Assembly (NCBI GenBank): GCA_902363555.1
Contig: CABJAM010000005.1
Location: 310,001 to 374,000 of the forward strand
DNA: 64,000 bases
Direction of reading: 5' to 3'
Source: Lachnospiraceae bacterium
Lineage (GTDB): Bacteria > Bacillota > Clostridia > Lachnospirales > Lachnospiraceae
The notes under the pieces were generated by a model, which saw only the letters and a program-made list of their open reading frames with translations, did not search any database and had not been told where the DNA came from. Position numbers and translations under genes: made by a program. Below are positions 1 through 7,742 of the stretch, one piece after another. Every line of letters begins with the position of its first letter. Positions within the stretch are counted from its first letter, which is position 1.

Positions 1-843
1 CTCGTCGCAGGTGTAATATTTTGACTGGATATACATTTCGTCAGAGGATGTAATATCCCATATACCATAAAGCTTTTTATCCGCATATTTCCACGTTACA
101 ACTGCCGGGCAATCCTGTGTGATCGCCCCCACAACCGGCGTCTCATCAATCATGGCATTGACCTTTTCGACTTTTCCGAACAGGTCATAAAACAGTGAAA
201 ATTTGTGATATCCATCGTCAAATACAAGGGGGCCGCCGCCGGAGAGCGTATCGTTTAAGCGCCATGTCCAGCTTGTGGGGTCGATTTTCCAGCCGGTCTG
301 GGGAAGCTCATCTTCAACCGCCACAGACTTTGCTCTGATTTTTGAGGCCGGGAGGTTTTCAGACTTCAAAGAACAATTGTTCATTTTGTAACGGATGCCC
401 TTGATTTCACCTATTTCCCCATCCTGTATCATTTTCTTCATATGTTTGTATGGCGGATAATGTATAAAATTCTCAAATACTTTCAGTTTTACATGATTTT
501 TCTTTGCCGCCTCGATCATCCGGTCACATTCCTCCAGATTCATGGCCATAGGCTTCTGTACGGATACATGCTTTCCTGCTTCACATGCCTGAATCGTCAT
601 TTGGCAGTGCAGATGATGCGGAACAAGAATTTCCACCCCACACACGTCCTTATCGCTCAAAACCTCCTCGAAAGAATCATATACCTTTGGAATCCCATGT
701 TCTTTTGCAAATGCGGTTGCCGCACTTTTCTTTTTATCATATACCCCATATAACTGTGCATCATCACGGTCTTTGTATCCTGCTACGTGCAGTGTTGCGA
801 TACGCCCGCAGCCTACGATCACAAATTTCTTCTTGTGAGACAT
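1..843 (-). CDS. Gfo/Idh/MocA-family NAD(P)-dependent oxidoreductase, C-terminus beyond window
   Basis: The frame is open from an ATG at 843 to the left edge, giving 281 residues with no stop, so the gene is cut by the window. The N-terminus has the Rossmann pattern VGCGRIA (about residues 10-16). A VQKP motif (about 95) stands where the family has EKP. A GGGPLVFDDGYHKF stretch resembles the conserved GG...D.G.H active-site block of the second domain. The family oxidises or epimerises sugars, inositols and related polyols using NAD(P). The substrate cannot be read from the sequence. A strong GGAGGAGG ribosome site lies just upstream (848-857), and a LacI-type operator-like palindrome lies about 50 bp upstream, which fits a sugar-responsive gene. 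Family call is firm; the exact reaction is unknown. Confidence 0.9.
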   Translation of the reverse strand, partial: MSHKKKFVIVGCGRIATLHVAGYKDRDDAQLYGVYDKKKSAATAFAKEHGIPKVYDSFEEVLSDKDVCGVEILVPHHLHCQMTIQACEAGKHVSVQKPMAMNLEECDRMIEAAKKNHVKLKVFENFIHYPPYKHMKKMIQDGEIGEIKGIRYKMNNCSLKSENLPASKIRAKSVAVEDELPQTGWKIDPTSWTWRLNDTLSGGGPLVFDDGYHKFSLFYDLFGKVEKVNAMIDETPVVGAITQDCPAVVTWKYADKKLYGIWDITSSDEMYIQSKYYTCDE

Positions 844-877
844 TATTTGACCTCCTCCTACAAAATCTTTCCTAAAG

Positions 878-906
878 ATTATACAGTATTACCGAAGCGC
901 TTCGTT
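878..906 (-). promoter_or_regulatory. promoter -10 with LacI/GalR-type operator for the oxidoreductase
   Basis: Read on the minus strand, TATAAT lies at 883-878. The perfect 12-bp palindrome CGAAGCGCTTCG (893-904) with a central CG overlaps the expected -35 region. No good -35 hexamer is visible. Palindromes of this kind with a central CG are typical LacI/GalR-family operators. The regulator is not in the window. Confidence 0.5.
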
Positions 907-1008
907 TATATTAAATATATCAATTCTATGAATTCAATTCAATAAGATCTGCTTTATATGTTGCGTATTATGCAACGCGGATTGTTTTATTGCAAAGCCA
1001 TGAAATTT

Positions 1009-1178
1009 GTAACCGGCTCCGCTCTGCTTCGCCGGTTCGCGGCAGTCGCAAAAAAAAGTGAGCCAGCTCCCCTTTTTGACTCGTTGCTTCATGTAACCGG
1101 CTCCGCTTTGCTTCGCCAGTTCGCGGCAGTCGCCAAAAAGGTGAGCCAGCTCCCCTTTTTGGCTCGTTGCTTCGCGTA
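1009..1178. repeat. family A dispersed repeat, two tandem copies of 84-86 bp
   Basis: Two head-to-tail copies start with GTAACCGGCTCCGCT (1009 and 1093). Each contains a GTGAGCCAGCTCCCC core and ends at CTCGTTGCTTC. In the second copy GCCAAAAAGG (1132-1141) pairs with CCTTTTTGGC (1154-1163). Related copies lie at 4016-4100 and 30913-31020, with a remnant at 60043-60068. Open frames through it are artefacts of the repeat. Confidence 0.85.
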
Positions 1179-1181
1179 AAA

Positions 1182-1224
1182 AAGGCAGGTATATGATCAC
1201 ATTTTGTAATCATATATCTGCCTT
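1182..1224. terminator. 16-bp stem-loop following family A repeat
   Basis: 1182-1197 pairs with 1209-1224 (16 bp, one wobble) around an 11-nt A/T-rich loop, and A and T runs flank the stem. It has the shape of a bidirectional intrinsic terminator. Yet it lies between two divergent genes, where no transcript is expected to end. Confidence 0.55.
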
Positions 1225-1290
1225 GATATCAGTAACCTTCTCCAATTTGTACTGCCTGATAAGAATATCATAAAAATTCGATAAATTCTA

Positions 1291-1320
1291 TTGACAGAAG
1301 TCGATAAACTCATGGATAAA
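1291..1320 (+). promoter_or_regulatory. possible sigma-A promoter upstream of hisA
   Basis: A consensus TTGACA (1291-1296) is followed after 18 bp by GATAAA (1315-1320). If used, the hisA transcript would have an about 310-nt leader containing the family B repeats. The TATAAT boxes inside those repeats (1439, 1503) are alternatives but lack -35 elements. Confidence 0.4.
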
Positions 1321-1436
1321 AATTGTGCACAATCACAACGCGTGCTCAGGGGAAAGACATTTGTCCATATTCATAGCACAATCTGTCTATTTTATACATT
1401 TTCTCAATAAATATCTATGCACAATTCAAAATATCC

Positions 1437-1583
1437 GTTATAATAGGAATTGCTCTGATGCGCAAGCAGGTCATGGATTTCCTTCGGAAATCCGTGACAA
1501 GTTATAATAGGAATTGCGCTGATGCGCGAGCAGGTCAACGATTTCCTCCGGAAATCCCTGACAAGAGATGCGCAAGCAGGTCA
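1437..1583. repeat. family B repeat: two 64-bp units plus a partial third
   Basis: Units begin GTTATAATAGGAATTGC at 1437 and 1501. A partial copy starting in GATGCGCAAGCAGGTCA lies at 1567-1583. Each full unit holds an 8-bp or 7-bp hairpin, GGATTTCC/GGAAATCC (1475-1493) or GATTTCC/GGAAATC (1540-1556). A related single copy is on the minus strand at 59817-59865. Confidence 0.8.
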
Positions 1584-1643
1584 TGTAATCTTTCATCGTG
1601 TGCGCGATATTCAAAAATATATTAGGAAAAGAGGATGGATCCC

Positions 1644-2429
1644 ATGAAATTCCGGCCCTGTATCGATATCCACAATGGCCAGGTCAAGCAGATCGTCGGC
1701 GGAAGTCTGACCGATGTAAAGGACCAGGCCGTAGAAAACTTTATATCCGAAAAGGATGCCGCCTGGTACGCCCGACTTTACAAAAAGCACGGTCTTACCG
1801 GCGGTCATATGATCTTACTGAATCCTTCCACCTCCCCCTACTACGAGGCGGATGTGAATCAGGCCATGGGTGCTTTAAAATCGTTAAACGGTGGTCTCCA
1901 GATCGGCGGCGGCATAAACATAGATAATGCTGGAAAATTTCTTGACGCTGGAGCTTCCCACGTGATCGTTACATCTTATGTATTCAGGGATGGGCAGATC
2001 CATATGGACCGTATCCGAAATCTCAGCCAAAAGATTGGGAAGGAGCATCTGGTCCTGGATCTGAGCTGCCGCAAAAAGCCTTCTGCGGGAGATGATGACA
2101 ATTTGTATTATATTGTCACCGACCGGTGGCAGAAATATACGGATGTCACGCTGTGCGAACAAACCTTTGACATGCTGGCGCCCTACTGCGACGAATTTCT
2201 GATCCACGCCGTGGATGTGGAGGGTAAAAGCTCAGGTATCGAAACAGAGCTTTTAGAGCTTATGGCCAGGATAAGCCCGCTTCCCACCACCTATGCCGGC
2301 GGAATCCATACAATGGAAGACATCACCGCAATTCGTCAGCTTGGCCGATCCCGCATCGACTTCACCGTTGGCTCCGCACTGGACCTTTTCGGAGGCCCGC
2401 TCCCATTTAAAGAGCTCTGCAACTTATAA
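1644..2429 (+). CDS. hisA: eukaryotic-type HisA, ProFAR isomerase
   Basis: This 261-residue TIM barrel should perform the fourth step of histidine synthesis, isomerising ProFAR to PRFAR by an Amadori rearrangement. It resembles yeast HIS6 rather than ordinary bacterial HisA: CIDIHNGQVKQIVGG at the N-terminus, QIGGGIN, a VLDLSCRK strand, EFLIHAVDVEG (second catalytic Asp), TYAGGI and a FTVGSALDLFGG ending. I prefer the ATG at 1644 (MKFRPCID), matching the family N-terminus, over the in-frame ATG at 1635. An AGAGG ribosome site lies 9 nt upstream. It stands alone with no other his genes around it, between a repeat-filled leader and convergent sigG. The eukaryotic-type lineage suggests old lateral transfer or retention of a distinct paralogue. 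Confidence 0.88.
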   Translation: MKFRPCIDIHNGQVKQIVGGSLTDVKDQAVENFISEKDAAWYARLYKKHGLTGGHMILLNPSTSPYYEADVNQAMGALKSLNGGLQIGGGINIDNAGKFLDAGASHVIVTSYVFRDGQIHMDRIRNLSQKIGKEHLVLDLSCRKKPSAGDDDNLYYIVTDRWQKYTDVTLCEQTFDMLAPYCDEFLIHAVDVEGKSSGIETELLELMARISPLPTTYAGGIHTMEDITAIRQLGRSRIDFTVGSALDLFGGPLPFKELCNL

Positions 2430-2514
2430 CTGCCTTTTCGTCCAGCGTGCGGCGAACAGCTCCGGTCATCAAAGGGCTATCGCCAGCGGCGGGCGCCAGA
2501 TTTTTTATGGGCCC

Positions 2515-2553
2515 GTGGACTCGCGCTGTGCGCCTGCGGGCCTGCGAGCCCAC
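2515..2553. other. GC-rich hairpin between convergent hisA and sigG
   Basis: GTGGACTCGC (2515-2524) pairs with GCGAGCCCAC (2544-2553) with one mismatch. It may help end transcription from either side, but no clean U-tract follows. Confidence 0.3.
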
Positions 2554-2574
2554 GCTGCGCGCAGAACCCGTCCG

Positions 2575-3354
2575 TTAATTTTTTAGATATCCCTTCATGC
2601 TCTTTAATGCATTTTTCTCAATCCGGGAAATCTGCGCCTGAGAAATCCCCAGCTCTTTAGCAACCTCCATCTGAGTCTTACCTTCATAAAAACGCATCTT
2701 AATAATGTTGCTCTCCCGGTCGGTCAGCCGCTTCATGGCATCCCGCAGTGCAATACTTTCCACCCAGCATTCTTCATCGTTCTTCTTATCGCTGACCTGA
2801 TCCATAATACATAAGGTATCGCCGCCCTCGGTATACACCGGCTCGTACAAAGACACAGGGCTTTGAATGGCATCCATTGCAAACACGATATCCTCCTTGC
2901 TGATACCGATTTCCGTGGCAATCTCCATAATGGTCGGTTCCTTGTTATTCTTCTTTATAAAAGCCTCTTTTGCATAAATTGCTTTGTAAGCCGTATCCCT
3001 CAGCGAACGGCTCACACGGATACTGTTATTATCCCGCAGATAGCGCCGGATCTCACCGATGATCATGGGGCATGCATAGGTGGAAAACATAACCTGCTGA
3101 CTCAGATCAAAATTATCGATCGCTTTTATAAGGCCAATGCAGCCCACCTGGAACAGGTCGTCCACATTTTCACTGCTTCCCGAAAAACGCCCGATCACGC
3201 TGAGCACCAGCCTCAGGTTCCCCTTAATAAACTTTTCACGGGCGGCCTCATCGCCAGCCTTAATGCGTTTCATCAGTTCTTCTTTTTCCTCTTTTTTAAG
3301 CAGTGGAAGCTTCGCCGTATTCACGCCGCAAATCTCAACTTTATATCCTGCCAT
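2575..3354 (-). CDS. sigG: RNA polymerase sporulation sigma factor SigG
   Basis: A 259-residue sigma-70 family protein that directs late forespore gene expression. The N-terminus KVEICGVNTAKLP is diagnostic of SigG. Region 2 contains the DDLFQVGCIGLIKAIDNFD core-binding and -10 recognition segments (about 65-85). Region 4 carries the EVAKELGISQAQISRIE helix-turn-helix (about 230-248). Length is normal for the family. Translation starts at the ATG at 3354 behind a weak ribosome site, as is common for this tightly controlled factor. Upstream lies a candidate self-recognised promoter. In Bacillus sigG directly follows spoIIGA-sigE; here it is separated from sigE by ptsI and a plus-strand membrane gene. 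Confidence 0.96.
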   Translation of the reverse strand: MAGYKVEICGVNTAKLPLLKKEEKEELMKRIKAGDEAAREKFIKGNLRLVLSVIGRFSGSSENVDDLFQVGCIGLIKAIDNFDLSQQVMFSTYACPMIIGEIRRYLRDNNSIRVSRSLRDTAYKAIYAKEAFIKKNNKEPTIMEIATEIGISKEDIVFAMDAIQSPVSLYEPVYTEGGDTLCIMDQVSDKKNDEECWVESIALRDAMKRLTDRESNIIKMRFYEGKTQMEVAKELGISQAQISRIEKNALKSMKGYLKN

Positions 3355-3429
3355 AATAGAAAAATCACCGACCCTTCTTTATAGAGTAGAGTTGATTTAA
3401 CTCCTTAGAATTGATTTAACTCATAGATA

Positions 3430-3459
3430 AATCATGCACATTTTAAGATGGGTTTATAC
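3430..3459 (-). promoter_or_regulatory. candidate SigG/SigF-type promoter of sigG
   Basis: On the minus strand GTATA (3459-3455) is followed after 18 bp by CATGATT (3436-3430). This resembles the sigma-G consensus GNATR-17/18-CATNNTA and would allow autoregulation. Short motifs, so moderate confidence. Confidence 0.4.
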
Positions 3460-3526
3460 CGAAAAAGGGCTGGTTTCATTTACCATTGACAAATCAAAAA
3501 AACATTCTCCGAAGCCGTCTCGGTTA

Positions 3527-3555
3527 TTGACAGGACAGGGGAATGAGCGTATAAT
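3527..3555 (+). promoter_or_regulatory. consensus sigma-A promoter
   Basis: A perfect TTGACA (3527-3532), a 17-bp spacer and a perfect TATAAT (3550-3555). An AAGGAG ribosome site (3571-3576) and the ATG at 3586 follow, so the leader is only about 25 nt. Confidence 0.9.
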
Positions 3556-3585
3556 GAACACGTTCAAGATAAGGAGTGAAGGTAA

Positions 3586-4005
3586 ATGAAGGTTAAAAAG
3601 AGAACCCTGCTTCTACTGGCAGGAATCATATGGATAGCCGCAGGCTTTAACATACTGCGCATTGGGATCATCGCCTATAAGAATTATACTGGTATTATCA
3701 ATTTTATCTTATCCGCAGCGGTATTTGCAGCATTCTGGTTTATGATTTTTGGCCCGCTGGTGCGCAGACATACTGAGAGAATTATTAATTATACAGAAGA
3801 ACGGCAATTCTTTCTCAAATTTTTTGACGTGAAATCTTTTTGTATTATGGCTTTTATGATGAGCTTTGGCATCGGCCTCAGAGTGTCCGGTATCTGTCCG
3901 GACGTATTTATCGCCGTATTTTACTCAGGGCTCGGCACGGCGCTGTTTCTGGCCGGTCTGCTATTTACACGAAACTATATTTTTAAACCGGCAATGCTCC
4001 GGTAA
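3586..4005 (+). CDS. small four-helix membrane protein of unknown function
   Basis: A 139-residue, strongly hydrophobic protein with about four predicted membrane segments (roughly residues 8-28, 38-58, 85-103 and 108-128) and positive charges (RRHTER) between helices 2 and 3. I do not recognise a characterised family. It is monocistronic: a perfect consensus promoter and AAGGAG site sit in front, and a repeat plus strong terminator sit behind. It therefore seems to be constitutively and well expressed. It points against the flow of its neighbours, between sigG and ptsI. There are no catalytic motifs; function is unknown. Confidence 0.8.
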   Translation: MKVKKRTLLLLAGIIWIAAGFNILRIGIIAYKNYTGIINFILSAAVFAAFWFMIFGPLVRRHTERIINYTEERQFFLKFFDVKSFCIMAFMMSFGIGLRVSGICPDVFIAVFYSGLGTALFLAGLLFTRNYIFKPAMLR

Positions 4006-4015
4006 ACCGAACACG

Positions 4016-4100
4016 CACCCGGTTCCGCTTCGCTGCACCGGGTCGCGGCAGTCGCCGCAAAGGTGAGCCAGCTCCCCTTTGCGGCTCGTTGCTTCGCGCA
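4016..4100. repeat. family A dispersed repeat, single copy
   Basis: Homologous to 1009-1178. GCCGCAAAGG (4054-4063) pairs perfectly with CCTTTGCGGC (4076-4085); relative to the 1093-1178 copy both arms changed together. It ends at CTCGTTGCTTCGCG and abuts the next hairpin. Confidence 0.85.
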
Positions 4101-4102
4101 AA

Positions 4103-4150
4103 AAGACGGCAGTGTCCGAAGGTTTATATTCCTTCAGGCACTGCCGTCTT
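4103..4150. terminator. bidirectional intrinsic terminator
   Basis: AAGACGGCAGTG (4103-4114) pairs with CACTGCCGTCTT (4139-4150), flanked by A and T runs. It lies between the convergent membrane-protein gene and ptsI and would serve both. Confidence 0.85.
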
Positions 4151-4158
4151 TATTATAT

Positions 4159-5817
4159 TTATAAATATTTCTCAAGCATCGCTTCTGCGCACTTTGAAAC
4201 ATCCGTTTCCAATATGATCTTACGCAGACTCAGAATGCGGCCCGGGGATACAGAAAGCTCATCCACGCCCATACTGAGGAAAAGCTGTGTCAGCTCCGGG
4301 TCGGCCCCCAGCTCGCCGCAAATGCCGGTCCATATCCCGGCCTTGTGGGAATTATCCACAACCATACGGATCATACGCAGCACGGCGGTATGATGGGGAT
4401 TATAGAAGTCATCCAGCTTGGAGTTCTGACGGTCGATGGCCAGTGTATACTGGGTCAGATCGTTTGTGCCAATACTGAAGAAATCCACTTCCTTTGCCAG
4501 AAGGTCGCTGATCATGGCGGCCGCCGGTGTCTCGATCATAATTCCCTGCTCCACATCGCCAAAGCCGATCTTCTGAGCCGTCAGCTCGCTTTTGATCTCT
4601 GCGACGATCTCCTTGATCTGGCGCACTTCCTCCACCGATGTGATCATCGGATACATGATAGCTACTTTTCCGTAAGCGCTGGCCCTGAAAATCGCCCGAA
4701 GCTGGGTCTTAAAAATCTCAGGCTGGGTCAGGCAGATACGGATGGCCCGGTAACCCATGGCCGGATTGTCCTCATTTCCCAAATCCAGGTAAGAAGCCTG
4801 CTTGTCCGCGCCAATGTCCAGTGTACGTATGATCACCCGCTTACCGGCCATGGTTTCGGCCACGGTTTTGTAGATCTTAAACTGCTCCTCCTCCGTCGGG
4901 TAATTATCCTTTTCAAGATAAATAAACTCGCTGCGGAAAAGGCCGATACCTCCGGCGTCATTTTTCATCACCATGCCCAGATCCTTGATATCGCCGATAT
5001 TGGCATAAACCATGATCTTCTGGCCGTCCAACGTTATATTTTCGCGGCCTTTGAGCGTCTGCAAAAGCTCCTTCTGTTCCAGATCCTTTTTAAGCTTAGC
5101 TTCCTTGTCAGCCAAAGTATCCGCATCCGGTTCCACGTATATTTTACCCTCATAGCCATCGATCACCGCCATCTTTCCGTCTGTTGACGCATCCAGAGGG
5201 ATATCCACGCCGATGAGAGCGGGAATGTTCATCGTCTTAGCCAGAATAGCCGTGTGTGAGTTTACAGAGCCATGGACCGTCACAAAAGCCAGCACCTTAT
5301 CCTTATCCAACTGTACTGTCTCGCTGGGTGCCAGATCGTCGGCGGCAATGATCACAGGCTCATCCAGATGCAGGGCATTCTTTCCATTGCCATGGAGCAC
5401 CGACAGCAGCCGCTCGGACACATCCTTAACATCGGCGGCCCGGCCGCGCATATATTCATCATCCATGGACGCAAAAATCATGGAAAAATTATCGCTCGTC
5501 TCTGCAACGGCAAATTCCGCGTTCACCATCTGGGTTTTAATAATATTTTCAATGGATTCAATATAATCCAGATCATCCAGCATCATCTGGTGGATCTCAA
5601 ATATAGCGGCGCTGGCCTCGCCCACTTCCTTTACTGCCTTATCGTACAGGCCCTGAAGCTGAGAAAGCGCTGTATCCTTCGCCGTATGAAAACGCGCAAG
5701 CTCGCTATCCACATCCTCGATCTTACTGCGCTTGACCTGCTGTTCTTCCTTCTGGTAAACGCAGACTTTTCCAATGGCAATTCCGCCAAAAACACTTTTT
5801 CCCTGATAAATTTCCAT
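4159..5817 (-). CDS. ptsI: PTS enzyme I, phosphoenolpyruvate-protein phosphotransferase
   Basis: Cytoplasmic 552-residue enzyme that moves phosphate from PEP to HPr to start sugar uptake by the phosphotransferase system. The phosphohistidine is His188 in HGSVNSHTAILAK (182-194); most enzymes I have GGRTSH here. The PEP-binding barrel shows GLFRSEFIY (292-300), RTLDIGADK (331-339) and FFSIGTNDLTQY (446-457). Cys500 in GICGELGAD matches the conserved active-site cysteine. Length is slightly short of the usual 570. A GGAGAG ribosome site precedes the ATG, and it has its own promoter at 5966-5994. No ptsH is adjacent. Confidence 0.95.
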   Translation of the reverse strand: MEIYQGKSVFGGIAIGKVCVYQKEEQQVKRSKIEDVDSELARFHTAKDTALSQLQGLYDKAVKEVGEASAAIFEIHQMMLDDLDYIESIENIIKTQMVNAEFAVAETSDNFSMIFASMDDEYMRGRAADVKDVSERLLSVLHGNGKNALHLDEPVIIAADDLAPSETVQLDKDKVLAFVTVHGSVNSHTAILAKTMNIPALIGVDIPLDASTDGKMAVIDGYEGKIYVEPDADTLADKEAKLKKDLEQKELLQTLKGRENITLDGQKIMVYANIGDIKDLGMVMKNDAGGIGLFRSEFIYLEKDNYPTEEEQFKIYKTVAETMAGKRVIIRTLDIGADKQASYLDLGNEDNPAMGYRAIRICLTQPEIFKTQLRAIFRASAYGKVAIMYPMITSVEEVRQIKEIVAEIKSELTAQKIGFGDVEQGIMIETPAAAMISDLLAKEVDFFSIGTNDLTQYTLAIDRQNSKLDDFYNPHHTAVLRMIRMVVDNSHKAGIWTGICGELGADPELTQLFLSMGVDELSVSPGRILSLRKIILETDVSKCAEAMLEKYL

Positions 5818-5965
5818 AAGCTTCTCTCCTTTTATCTATGAGCATTTAGCGTTACGATTCACCCCCGAGCCGCGCGAAGAGGCCGGGAATGGAGCGTAAA
5901 TTTGGCTAATGAGCCGGTGCTCTGCCGCAGGCGGCTTCAAACAGGCCGGCGATATTACTGTTTTT

Positions 5966-5994
5966 ATTTTAACGTACCCGGGGCCCGCCGTCAA
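5966..5994 (-). promoter_or_regulatory. sigma-A promoter of ptsI
   Basis: On the minus strand TTGACG (5994-5989), a 17-bp spacer and TAAAAT (5971-5966). It lies in the gap after sigE, so ptsI is not dependent on the sporulation operon. Confidence 0.65.
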
Positions 5995-6024
5995 TGCCTG
6001 TTTTGTTTCTGTCCGAATGGCGCC

Positions 6025-6765
6025 CTAATCCTGCCGCACCATTTCCTTTTTCAGACGATGGATGATTTTTTTCTCCAGACGGGAAATATACGACTGAGAA
6101 ATGCCCAGCAGATCGGCCACCTCTTTTTGGGTGCGCTCCTGCCCATCCTTCGTTCCCAGCCCATAGCGCAGCATGATGATCGTCCGCTCCCGCTCCGAAA
6201 GCTTTAAGAGCGCTTTTTTCAGGAGCATACGGTCCACCTCATCCTCCATCCCCTTGGATACGTCATCCTCATCGGTGCCCAGAATATCCGATAACAGCAG
6301 CTCATTGCCATCCCAGTCCACATTCAGCGGTTCATCAATGGATACCTCCATGCGGGTTTTATTATTACGCCTTAAATACATGAGGATCTCATTTTCAATA
6401 CATCTTGAAGCGTAGGTTGCCAGCTTGATATTTTTACCGGGATTAAAAGAGTTGATGGCCTTGATCAGGCCGATGGTTCCGATGGAAATCAAGTCCTCCA
6501 CCCCAACGCCGGTATTATCAAATTTCTTTGCAATGTAGACGACCAGACGCAGATTATGTTCGATCAGCAGTGCTTTTCCCAACTGTTCATTATTTGTGCC
6601 AATCATATTTATGGCCCGCAGCTCTTCCTCGCCCTCCAAAGGCACCGGAAGCACCTCGGCGCCGCCGATATAATAAATCTCTCCATTTTTCGGATAAATA
6701 ATACTGCAAAAGCCCTGCATCATTTTTGATGAAAGTTTATGCGACGCATTCATTTTAGAAAACAT
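6025..6765 (-). CDS. sigE: pro-sigma-E, early mother-cell sporulation sigma factor
   Basis: A 246-residue sigma-70 protein made as an inactive precursor. The N-terminal hydrophobic pro-segment ends around the YYIGGAEVLPVPL block (residues 31-43) typical of SigE; cleavage is by SpoIIGA, encoded just upstream. Region 2 has VEDLISIGTIGLIKAINSF. Region 4 has RYGLGTKDGQERTQKEVADLLGISQSYISRLEK, split here only for reference. After processing it directs mother-cell genes. An AGGGGTAGAGG sequence serves as ribosome site. It is cotranscribed with spoIIGA (29-bp gap), as in Bacillus, where sigE is the second gene of spoIIG. Confidence 0.96.
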   Translation of the reverse strand: MFSKMNASHKLSSKMMQGFCSIIYPKNGEIYYIGGAEVLPVPLEGEEELRAINMIGTNNEQLGKALLIEHNLRLVVYIAKKFDNTGVGVEDLISIGTIGLIKAINSFNPGKNIKLATYASRCIENEILMYLRRNNKTRMEVSIDEPLNVDWDGNELLLSDILGTDEDDVSKGMEDEVDRMLLKKALLKLSERERTIIMLRYGLGTKDGQERTQKEVADLLGISQSYISRLEKKIIHRLKKEMVRQD

Positions 6766-6794
6766 ATCCTCTACCCCTTATATATTTATTTAGA

Positions 6795-7709
6795 TTACAT
6801 ACATTGCCCGCCATTTACCATATCCGGATGTAAAATCCCGTGATATCCGCCGTTTTTTTGAAGGCTTCCCGGATAAATGCCGATAAGCGGCTCCGGATAC
6901 TGCCATAGCTTCTTATCCAGCCGGATGATCATTGCATCCGCCTTTACGGCATAAATCATCCCGTGTTCATTGCCCAGAGACTTAAAAGGCACTGCCCGCA
7001 GTGAATTTTTATAGTCAATTAATGAAAGACCGCCAAGCACTCCCTGTTCCACGATAGTCACCGGCCGGCGGCTTGGTGGATCATAGAGCTGGTTTCCCGT
7101 ATCCAGCAGTGCTTTTGTGTGTATCCGGCAGCTTCCAAATTCCAGAAAAATATCGTAAATATTTCCCACCGTCGTCCTGCTTTTGTGCCAGGCACGTACA
7201 ATTCCGACGCCTAAGAAAAATGCGGCCGTGGCCGCAGCCAGCATAAATCCCCAGGAGGCCCACAGTCCTTTGTTCCCCAATAGACTTTGACTCCTGTCGT
7301 ATGCAGCAGATAAGTGGTGACTTTGTGTGATCAGATTTATTGCGGATTGAAAAACACCGCCGGTAAATACGGCAGCTGCATAGAATACAGCCATGTTCTT
7401 CATCAGACTGTGCTTATCATGTATGCCAAATGCGAGATGCAGCATGAGCATACATAAAAGAAGGTAAGAAAGGATTGTCGTTACAATAGTGCACAGGGCT
7501 CCCGGAATGCCAGATGTAAGCTCCGGATGATTAACCTTTTGCCACAGGGTGAATACTGTATGGACACAGCAGTAAATACTGCCGGCTGCGCTCGCTGTAA
7601 GAAGTCTCAGGCAGGTGGTAGGCTGCTTTAGAAACAGGCTTACGAACAGGAGCAGGAAGCTGTCCATCATCAGATTTTCCAAAAACAACAGGTCCACATA
7701 GATGACGAT
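6795..7709 (-). CDS. spoIIGA: sporulation sigma-E factor processing aspartic protease
   Basis: Membrane protease that removes the SigE pro-sequence at the sporulation septum. The N-terminal half has about five hydrophobic helices starting VIYVDLLFLENLMMDSF. The C-terminal half has the aspartic protease motif LLDTGNQLYDP with the catalytic Asp about 203 residues from the chosen start. The start is odd. A near-perfect anti-16S match, AGGAGGTGATCC (7725-7714), lies 4 nt before ATC GTC ATC TAT GTG. The only ATG in frame (7784) lies upstream of this ribosome site, so the site itself would be translated. I place the start at ATC 7709, giving about 304 residues, the usual family length; the alternative GTG is at 7697. 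Confidence 0.9.
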   Translation of the reverse strand: MVIYVDLLFLENLMMDSFLLLFVSLFLKQPTTCLRLLTASAAGSIYCCVHTVFTLWQKVNHPELTSGIPGALCTIVTTILSYLLLCMLMLHLAFGIHDKHSLMKNMAVFYAAAVFTGGVFQSAINLITQSHHLSAAYDRSQSLLGNKGLWASWGFMLAAATAAFFLGVGIVRAWHKSRTTVGNIYDIFLEFGSCRIHTKALLDTGNQLYDPPSRRPVTIVEQGVLGGLSLIDYKNSLRAVPFKSLGNEHGMIYAVKADAMIIRLDKKLWQYPEPLIGIYPGSLQKNGGYHGILHPDMVNGGQCM

Positions 7710-7742
7710 TGTAGGATCACCTCCTGATGAAGTACTGGGATT

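Noticed and set aside
934..1213. Several overlapping open frames on both strands
   Set aside because: They run through the tandem family A repeat and the hairpin; the translated repeats simply mirror the DNA repeats, and there is no ribosome site.
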